In this document: piece after piece, positions 49,813 through 55,903 of the stretch
Layout: each line of letters starts with the position of its first letter
Numbering within the stretch: the first letter of the stretch is position 1
Assembly (NCBI GenBank): GCA_049366815.1
Contig: JBMNCO010000079.1
Location: 1-55,903, forward strand
DNA from: CAYNYM01 sp049366815
GTDB lineage: Bacteria > Desulfobacterota > DSM-4660 > Desulfatiglandales > HGW-15
Reading direction: 5' to 3'
Length of the DNA stretch: 55,903 nucleotides
Notes under the pieces: model-generated
The model's input: only the letters and a program-made list of their open reading frames with translations
Database searches by the model: none
What the model was told of the DNA's origin: nothing
Program-made: the position numbers and the translations under genes

Positions 49813-51156
49813 ATGAAGGCAACTGTAGAAGATATCACGAGTGTAAAGAAAAAACTGATTGTTGAGATTGATTCTGAAGATATGGCTCAAAAGCTCAATG
49901 AGGCTTACAGGTTACTGGCTAAGAAGGCCAAGGTCCCGGGTTTCAGGATGGGAAAGACTCCCAGACGCATCCTTGAGAGATATTATGGAAGCGGGCTGAT
50001 GGAGGATCTCTACAGAGACCTTATAAGTGAAACGCTGCCCACGGCAGTGGAGGAGAACAAGATTTATCCTATCAATGCGCCCGCCATTGAAAAAGAACCC
50101 TTCAAAACCGGCGGCAGTTTCAAATATTCCGCAGTGATGGAAGTGAAACCTGAGTTTGAACTCAAGGACTACACGGGTCTGGAAATTGAAAAAGAGATCG
50201 TAAGCTTGACCGATGAGGATGTTGAGAGACACATTGAAGATATCAGAAAGGGACGTGGCAGCCTTGATTCCATAGAAGAAGATCGGGGCCTCCAGATGGG
50301 AGACTTTGCGGTCATCGATTACGAAGGATTTGAACGGAACATACCGATCGAAGGTTTGAAAGCCGAAAATTTTCTACTGGAAATCGGGAGTAAAAATTTT
50401 CACCCGAAATTTGAAGAGGCCCTGGTGGGGCTCAAAAAGAATGAGACTGCCGACATCACCGTCAGTTTTGACGAAAAACATCTCCACGAAAAATTGGCAG
50501 GTAAGACTGTAGAATTTAAGGTTAGGGTTGTCGACATCAAGGCCCTGGTACTCCCGGAGTTGAACGATGAATTCGTGAAAGACCTCGGGGCTGAGATTAA
50601 CGACGGTGTCGAGGGGCTCAGAAAACAGATAAAGGAGAATCTGACGGAGAGAGAAAGACAACGGGTGGATAGAGATATGAAGACAAGACTGCTTCGGAAA
50701 ATCTCCGATTCCGTTGAATTCGAACTGCCCGAGAGCCTTGTGGAGGCCGAACTCAGATCGGCGGTGGAAAATATCAAACAGAATTTCATCCGATCAGGAT
50801 CCAGCCTGGAAAGAGCGGGAATCAGCGAGAAAAAGATCCGGGAGGATTTCAGGATCGCCTCTGAAAGGAGGGTCAAAAACTTGCTGATTCTAGGCGAAAT
50901 TGCCAAACAAAACGGTATCACCGTCAGAGATGAAGAACTGGACGAGGAATTCCGTAGGATGGCCCTGGGCATAGGACAAGATCTCCAGGTTGTGCGAAGT
51001 TACTATGAAGCCAATGAGGCCGTGGAGTCCATCAGAGACAAACTCACCGAGGAAAAGACCTTGAATTACCTGGTTGAAGGTGCTAACATTATTGAGGTAG
51101 AGGCGGAAAAAATAAAGTCAATCGAGCCTGAGCAGGCTGTATCTGAAGAGGTCTGA
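49813..51156 (+). CDS. tig: trigger factor chaperone
   Basis: This 447-residue ribosome-associated chaperone has the N-terminal ribosome-binding loop KVPGFRMGKTPRRILERYYG (about 38-57), a FKBP-type peptidyl-prolyl isomerase domain (about 150-245, MGDFAVIDYEG...NFLLEIGSKNFHPKFEEALVG), and a helical C-terminal cradle. It heads the tig-clpP-clpX-lon group common in bacteria. No strong ribosome-binding site is seen before the ATG. Confidence 0.95.
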   Translation: MKATVEDITSVKKKLIVEIDSEDMAQKLNEAYRLLAKKAKVPGFRMGKTPRRILERYYGSGLMEDLYRDLISETLPTAVEENKIYPINAPAIEKEPFKTGGSFKYSAVMEVKPEFELKDYTGLEIEKEIVSLTDEDVERHIEDIRKGRGSLDSIEEDRGLQMGDFAVIDYEGFERNIPIEGLKAENFLLEIGSKNFHPKFEEALVGLKKNETADITVSFDEKHLHEKLAGKTVEFKVRVVDIKALVLPELNDEFVKDLGAEINDGVEGLRKQIKENLTERERQRVDRDMKTRLLRKISDSVEFELPESLVEAELRSAVENIKQNFIRSGSSLERAGISEKKIREDFRIASERRVKNLLILGEIAKQNGITVRDEELDEEFRRMALGIGQDLQVVRSYYEANEAVESIRDKLTEEKTLNYLVEGANIIEVEAEKIKSIEPEQAVSEEV

Positions 51157-51241
51157 TTTCCTATTTTAGGAATTGCGCATCCGGACCCCCCGTTCAGGGA
51201 TAACGACCCTAGTAAAACACTAAAAGAGAGATTGTAAGGAT

Positions 51242-51841
51242 ATGTTAATACCCATTGTCGTAGAACAGTCAAGCCGCGGTGAGCGCGCATATGACATTTA
51301 TTCGAGGCTCCTGAAAGACAGGATTATTTTCATAGGGGAACAAGTGCACGATGGAATGGCCAACACCATCATCGCCCAGATGCTTTTTCTTGAATCTGAA
51401 GATCCTGACAAGGACATCAACGTCTATATCAACTCTCCGGGCGGTTCTGTAACAGCCGGATTGGCCATCTATGACACCATGCAGTACATCAAGCCGGCTG
51501 TGACGACCATCTGCATGGGCCAGGCCTCCAGCATGGGGGCACTCTTGCTGGCAGCCGGAGCAAGGGGTAAACGATACGCATTGCCGAATTCAAGGGTTCT
51601 GATCCACCAACCGCTTGGGGGGGTGCAGGGGCAAGCGACGGATATCGATATTCAGGCAAGGGAGATTCTTAAGATCAAGGATATTATCAACAAGATCCTG
51701 GCCAAGCATACGGGCCAGCCCCTGGAGAAGATTGCCAAAGATACGGAGCGTGACTATTTTATGGACAGCGAAGATGCCATGAAATACGGGATCATAGATA
51801 AGATTATTACTGAACGGGAAGTTCAGGATTCCAAAAAGTAG
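51242..51841 (+). CDS. clpP: ATP-dependent Clp protease proteolytic subunit
   Basis: This is a 199-residue serine protease that forms a double heptamer. Active-site residues are Ser97 in GQASSMGA and His122 in LIHQPLGG, with the Asp near residue 171. There is no propeptide beyond a few residues. clpX starts 12 nt downstream, so the protease and its unfoldase are co-expressed. Confidence 0.97.
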   Translation: MLIPIVVEQSSRGERAYDIYSRLLKDRIIFIGEQVHDGMANTIIAQMLFLESEDPDKDINVYINSPGGSVTAGLAIYDTMQYIKPAVTTICMGQASSMGALLLAAGARGKRYALPNSRVLIHQPLGGVQGQATDIDIQAREILKIKDIINKILAKHTGQPLEKIAKDTERDYFMDSEDAMKYGIIDKIITEREVQDSKK

Positions 51842-51853
51842 GAGAACGGTTTT

Positions 51854-53104
51854 ATGCCAAGGAAAGAGGATACGAACAACGATCTCCTGTGTTCTTTTTG
51901 TGGGAAAAGTCAGGATGAGGTCAAAAAACTGATTGCCGGCCCATCGGTCTATATCTGCGATGAGTGTATCCAACTCTGCAATGAAATTATTGCAGAGGAA
52001 TATGGAGACGAGGTGGAGACTGAGCTGGACGGCCAGCTTATCAAACCACAGCAAATCAAAGAAATTCTGGATCAATATGTGATTGAACAAGACCATCCCA
52101 AGAAAATTCTCTCCGTTGCCGTTCACAACCATTACAAGCGAATTGCAACCAAAGTGGACATGGAGGGGGTGGAAATTCAGAAGAGCAATATCCTCCTCGT
52201 CGGTCCTACGGGTTCTGGAAAGACACTCCTGGCCCAAACTCTGGCAAAGATTCTCAAGGTCCCCTTCACTATTGCGGATGCCACCACCCTGACCGAGGCC
52301 GGATATGTGGGCGAGGATGTGGAGAACATCATTCTCAACCTGGTACAGATGGCCGACTATGATGTGGAGGCGGCGAGTAAGGGCATCGTCTATATCGATG
52401 AGATCGACAAAATCGCCCGCAAATCGGATAGCCCTTCCATCACAAGAGATGTGTCAGGAGAGGGCGTTCAGCAGGCCCTTTTAAAGATTATCGAGGGCAC
52501 CATGGCCAGCATCCCACCCAAAGGAGGGCGGAAACATCCGCAGCAGGACTTTGTAAAGGTCAATACCAACAACATCCTGTTCATCTGCGGTGGCACCTTT
52601 AACGGACTTGACAAGATCATAAGAAGCCGTATTGGTAGCAAGTCCATGGGTTTTGAGGCGGATATACACCTGAAACAGAAAGACGACACGGACGAGATCA
52701 TGTGCCTTGTCCAACCGGAGGATCTGGTGAAATTCGGGCTGATTCCTGAATTTATCGGGAGGATACCCATCGTCGCCTCGCTGAACCACCTGAGCTTGGA
52801 TGCACTGGTGAGAATATTGTCGGAGCCCAAAAACGCCCTGATAAAACAATATAAAAAGCTCTTCGAACTCGAGGGAGTGGAGCTCAAGTTTACAGAGGAA
52901 GCCCTGTTGGCCGTCGCCAAGGATGCTATTGAAAGAAAATCCGGCGCACGTGGCCTGAGGGCTATCCTGGAGTCTGTGATGTTGGAAATTATGTACGACA
53001 TTCCCAGCTCGAAAGGTGTCCGGGAGTGTGTGATTGGGGAAGAAGTCATAGTCAGGGGCGAATCTCCCCTGTTAGTTTATGAAAATCAGGCAGGATACGC
53101 TTAG
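51854..53104 (+). CDS. clpX: ATP-dependent Clp protease ATP-binding subunit ClpX
   Basis: This 416-residue AAA+ unfoldase recognises substrates and feeds them to ClpP. An N-terminal zinc finger (CSFCGKS...CDECIQLC) is followed by Walker A GPTGSGKTLLAQT, Walker B VYIDEIDKI and an RKSGARGLRAI-type sensor region. It lies between clpP and lon; lon starts 2 nt after its stop. Confidence 0.97.
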   Translation: MPRKEDTNNDLLCSFCGKSQDEVKKLIAGPSVYICDECIQLCNEIIAEEYGDEVETELDGQLIKPQQIKEILDQYVIEQDHPKKILSVAVHNHYKRIATKVDMEGVEIQKSNILLVGPTGSGKTLLAQTLAKILKVPFTIADATTLTEAGYVGEDVENIILNLVQMADYDVEAASKGIVYIDEIDKIARKSDSPSITRDVSGEGVQQALLKIIEGTMASIPPKGGRKHPQQDFVKVNTNNILFICGGTFNGLDKIIRSRIGSKSMGFEADIHLKQKDDTDEIMCLVQPEDLVKFGLIPEFIGRIPIVASLNHLSLDALVRILSEPKNALIKQYKKLFELEGVELKFTEEALLAVAKDAIERKSGARGLRAILESVMLEIMYDIPSSKGVRECVIGEEVIVRGESPLLVYENQAGYA

Positions 53105-53106
53105 GA

Positions 53107-55563
53107 ATGTTTAATCTAAACAAAAAAAATCCGACCGAATATTTTAAGGGAGCAGAGGTCCATTACCCCTTGCTTCCGCTCAGAGATGTGGTGGTCTTTC
53201 CGAATATGGTTGTCCCCCTGTTTGTAGGCCGGGACAAATCTATCAAGGCCCTTGAATATGCCATGTCTCACGAGAAAGAGATTCTCCTTTCCGCCCAGAA
53301 GGACGCAAAGGTGGACAACCCCGCGAAGAAGGATATTTACAAAAGGGGGACTCTCGGAAGTGTTCTTCAATTGCTGAGGTTGCCCGACGGAACCGTGAAG
53401 GCCCTTATAGAGGGCAAGCAGAGGGCGGAAATTGAAGAGTTCGTTGACGAGCAGGAATTCTTCATGGTCAGGGTCAACAAGATTGAAAAGGCCTTTCAGA
53501 TGACCCTTGAATCAAAGGCCCTGGTGAGAGCCGTCAACGAGAGCTTTGAAGAATATGCCAAGCTGAATGAAAAGATCGGCAAGGATATTGTAGCGACGAT
53601 TGCAGCCATTGATGATCCGCCGCGTCTGGCGGACACGATTGCAGCCCACATGCCCTTGAAGGTTCAGGATAAGCAAGAACTCCTCGAGATGGAAGAGGCG
53701 AACAAGAGACTTGAAAGGCTTTTCGAAAAGCTCAGGAGCGAGATCGACATCCTCAAGTTGGAGAGCCGGTTGAAGGGCAGGGTCAAGAAACAGATGGAGA
53801 AGACCCAGAAAGACTACTATCTCAATGAGCAAATCCGAGCCATCCAGAAGGAGATGGGCACCAAGGACGATTTCAAGGCCGAGTTGGATGAACTTGAAAA
53901 GAAAATCAAGCGGAAGAAGTTCTCCAAGGAGGCTCACAGCAGGATCTGGCAGGAGCTTAAAAAATTGAAGATGATGTCGCCCATGTCCGCTGAGGCGACC
54001 GTTGTGAGGAATTATATCGACTGGATCCTTTCTCTTCCCTGGTTTGAGCGAACCAGGGACAAGATGGATATTGATGAGGCCGAAACCATCCTGGAAGAAG
54101 ATCATTACGGGCTGCAGAAACCAAAAGAAAGGATTCTGGAATATCTCGCCGTCCAGACTCTGGCCAAGAAGATCAAAGGTCCTATCCTCTGTCTTGTGGG
54201 ACCTCCCGGTGTCGGTAAGACTTCCCTCGCGAAATCGGTGGCCAGGGCGACCGGTCGCAATTTTGTCAGGTTGTCGCTCGGTGGTGTAAGGGATGAGGCC
54301 GAGATCAGGGGCCATAGAAGAACCTATATCGGCGCATTGCCCGGCAAGATCATCCAGTACCTGAGAAAGGCAAAGTCCAACAATCCGGTCTTCTGTCTTG
54401 ACGAAGTGGACAAAATGAGTACCGACTTCCGGGGTGATCCTTCGGCGGCCCTCCTGGAAGTTCTGGATCCCGAGCAGAATTTTGCCTTCAACGATCACTA
54501 TCTGGATCTGGACTATGACCTCTCAGAGGTCCTGTTTATCACCACGGCCAATACACTTCACAGTATCCCATTGCCGCTTCAGGACAGGATGGAAATCATT
54601 CGTCTGCCTGGTTACACGGAACTGGAGAAATTAAACATCGCCAGGCAGTTTCTGATCAAAAAACAGACTGAGCAAAACGGGTTAGAGCCGAAAAACATAT
54701 CCTTCTCAGACCAGGCGGTTCTGTCCATTATTCGGGACTATACCAGAGAGTCCGGGGTGAGAAACCTTGAACGGGAGATCGGATCCATATGCCGGAAGGT
54801 CGCTAAAGAGGTGGTGAAAAAAGGGAAGGATACGAGCGTCAAGATCACAGCCAACAATGTCAATAAATACCTAGGTGTCATCAAATTCCGGTATGGACGC
54901 AGTGAAGAAGAAGATCAGATCGGCATGACAACAGGACTGGCGTGGACTGAAGTGGGTGGGGAGATCCTCCAGACCGAGGTCACCATCATGCCGGGAAAAG
55001 GGAATCTCGTCCTGACCGGGCAGCTCGGTGAAGTGATGCAGGAATCGGCCCAGGCCGCCCTGAGCTATGCCAGAACCAGGGCCAGGCAGCTCAGGCTCCC
55101 TGACAATTTCTATGAAAATGTCGATATCCATGTTCACGTTCCTGAGGGTGCCATCCCAAAAGACGGACCGTCTGCGGGTATCACCCTTGCCACCTCGATT
55201 ATCTCCGCCCTAATCAGGAAACCGGTCGACAGGAATCTGGCAATGACAGGTGAAATCACCCTCAGGGGGAGGGTGCTTCCCATTGGAGGGCTCAAGGAAA
55301 AGATCTTGGCAGCACATCGGGGTGAAATCAAACGCGTTCTCATCCCCATGGAAAACAAGAAGGATATCGAAGAGATTCCCAAGAAGATCCTGAAGAAGGT
55401 GGAACTTATCCCGGTAAGCCATATGGACGAGGTCCTCATTCACGCACTGGTTCATGAGGAGGGGGAGGAGCTTTTTGCGCCCATTGAGGAATGCAAGCCG
55501 TTTTGCATCGAGGAGTTACAGAAACCAGCGTCCCCGGAGCCTGAGGTGGGGCGAGCGCATTAA
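53107..55563 (+). CDS. lon: ATP-dependent protease Lon
   Basis: This 818-residue protease has an N-terminal Lon substrate-binding domain (about 15-210), an AAA+ domain with Walker A GPPGVGKTSLAKS and Walker B VFCLDEVDKM, and a C-terminal protease domain with catalytic Ser in PKDGPSAG and Lys in GGLKEKILAAHR. Its position after clpX means three ATP-dependent proteolytic components share an operon. The final 40 residues form a charged tail. Confidence 0.97.
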   Translation: MFNLNKKNPTEYFKGAEVHYPLLPLRDVVVFPNMVVPLFVGRDKSIKALEYAMSHEKEILLSAQKDAKVDNPAKKDIYKRGTLGSVLQLLRLPDGTVKALIEGKQRAEIEEFVDEQEFFMVRVNKIEKAFQMTLESKALVRAVNESFEEYAKLNEKIGKDIVATIAAIDDPPRLADTIAAHMPLKVQDKQELLEMEEANKRLERLFEKLRSEIDILKLESRLKGRVKKQMEKTQKDYYLNEQIRAIQKEMGTKDDFKAELDELEKKIKRKKFSKEAHSRIWQELKKLKMMSPMSAEATVVRNYIDWILSLPWFERTRDKMDIDEAETILEEDHYGLQKPKERILEYLAVQTLAKKIKGPILCLVGPPGVGKTSLAKSVARATGRNFVRLSLGGVRDEAEIRGHRRTYIGALPGKIIQYLRKAKSNNPVFCLDEVDKMSTDFRGDPSAALLEVLDPEQNFAFNDHYLDLDYDLSEVLFITTANTLHSIPLPLQDRMEIIRLPGYTELEKLNIARQFLIKKQTEQNGLEPKNISFSDQAVLSIIRDYTRESGVRNLEREIGSICRKVAKEVVKKGKDTSVKITANNVNKYLGVIKFRYGRSEEEDQIGMTTGLAWTEVGGEILQTEVTIMPGKGNLVLTGQLGEVMQESAQAALSYARTRARQLRLPDNFYENVDIHVHVPEGAIPKDGPSAGITLATSIISALIRKPVDRNLAMTGEITLRGRVLPIGGLKEKILAAHRGEIKRVLIPMENKKDIEEIPKKILKKVELIPVSHMDEVLIHALVHEEGEELFAPIEECKPFCIEELQKPASPEPEVGRAH

Positions 55564-55569
55564 ATTTTC

Positions 55570-55597
55570 TTGACAAAGATGAAATTCTGTAGATAAT
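55570..55597 (+). promoter_or_regulatory. promoter of tRNA-Val
   Basis: TTGACA at 55570-55575, a 16-bp spacer and GATAAT at 55592-55597 lie 16 bp before the tRNA. It starts 7 bp after the lon stop. No terminator for lon is seen. Confidence 0.65.
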
Positions 55598-55612
55598 TGC
55601 TTCTTACTCTTC

Positions 55613-55688
55613 GGGCGGGTAGCTCAGTTGGGAGAGCATCGGCCTTACAAGCCGGGGGTCGCAGGTTCAAGCCCTGTTCCGCCCACCA
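55613..55688 (+). tRNA. tRNA-Val(TAC)
   Basis: This is a complete 76-nt cloverleaf. Acceptor GGGCGGG pairs with TCCGCCC (one G-T), the anticodon stem is TCGGC/GCCGG with loop CTTACAA (anticodon TAC), the T-arm contains GTTCAAG, and the discriminator is A with encoded CCA. Confidence 0.95.
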
Positions 55689-55807
55689 GAAATTGCATAA
55701 AGCTATTGAGCGATGGTTGATGAAATGCAGGAAGCCACTTAAAGCTAGGTGCGGGCCATTGGCTGATAGCTAAGGATAAAATGTGAGATTTTACAGTTTT
55801 AAGGCAT

Positions 55808-55837
55808 TTGACATCCACAAATAGCGAAGAGTAAAAA
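55808..55837 (+). promoter_or_regulatory. candidate promoter of tRNA-Asp
   Basis: TTGACA at 55808-55813 with TAAAAA at 55832-55837 (18-bp spacer) lies 13 bp before the tRNA-Asp gene. The -10 is weak. Processing from an upstream tRNA transcript is an alternative. Confidence 0.4.
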
Positions 55838-55850
55838 ACGAAGTTTTTCC

Positions 55851-55903
55851 GGGGGCGTAGTTCAGTTTGGTTAGAACGCCGGCCTGTCACGCCGGAGGTC
55901 GCG
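55851..55903 (+). tRNA. tRNA-Asp(GTC), 3' part cut by window end
   Basis: The visible 53 nt comprise the acceptor 5' strand GGGGGCG, a D-arm with GTTC and GAAC, and the anticodon arm CCGGC/GCCGG with loop CTGTCAC (anticodon GTC). The T-arm and 3' end lie outside the window. Confidence 0.88.

Noticed and set aside
55645..55890. Minus-strand open frame ending in a GGTGLEPATPGL-like stretch
   Set aside because: It is the reverse reading through tRNA-Val and its spacer, a well-known artefact in automated annotation.

Overview
The window looks like a chromosomal segment of a Gram-negative deltaproteobacterium (Desulfobacterota), probably a sulfate reducer or relative. This is inferred from gene content and gene order, not from a database search. 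Supporting signs are LapA/LapB, apolipoprotein N-acyltransferase, ExbB/ExbD-type motor proteins and an AMIN-domain amidase (outer-membrane biology), the order nusA-ylxR-infB-ylxP-rbfA-truB-rpsO-pnp, the order tig-clpP-clpX-lon, FmdB-type zinc-ribbon proteins, and moderately high GC. Almost all of it is densely packed core genome. I see no prophage, CRISPR array, transposase or rRNA.

Layout. 1-8.2 kb: a HExxH protein; a metal-uptake operon (ribbon-helix-helix regulator with a Cys/His tail, then ZnuA/ZnuC/ZnuB-type ABC genes) behind an operator-like palindrome; exonuclease III; two cyclic-nucleotide-binding proteins, one fused to PilZ; endonuclease III; a tandem universal stress protein. 8.2-16.2 kb: the thrS-infC-rpmI-rplT-pheS-pheT-merR translation cluster, with several RNA-hairpin leaders and a non-AUG (ATA) start on infC. 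16.2-19.1 kb: an M24 peptidase homologue, a UPF0280 protein and an FmdB-type protein. 19.3-26.3 kb: a phosphodiesterase, a HIT protein, then lapA-lapB-mutS-amidase, the last three coupled by ATGA overlaps. 26.4-30.1 kb (minus strand): prfB with an intact programmed +1 frameshift, then corC-lnt.

30.3-41.4 kb: tRNA-Gly(CCC) and the rimP-nusA-ylxR-infB-ylxP-rbfA-truB-rpsO-pnp-M16 peptidase series. 41.4-44.4 kb: dUTPase, a metallo-beta-lactamase-fold hydrolase, TrmL, and an inositol-monophosphatase-like protein lacking catalytic residues. 44.5-48.7 kb (minus strand): a UROD/MetE-like protein, a TPR protein, an FtsB-like protein, ExbD and ExbB, and a zinc-ribbon protein. 48.9-55.6 kb: a small unknown gene, then tig-clpP-clpX-lon, tRNA-Val(TAC) and the start of tRNA-Asp(GTC).

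The least explained structure is a pair of related intergenic elements of about 140-146 bp (41453-41598 and 47241-47379). Each carries a hairpin at both ends. One lies just upstream of dut, the other between exbB and exbD. Other points worth checking are the candidate self-regulated metal sensor, the deviant inositol-phosphatase active site, a Cys-to-His change in the endonuclease III iron-sulfur motif, and several undescribed 5' leader structures.
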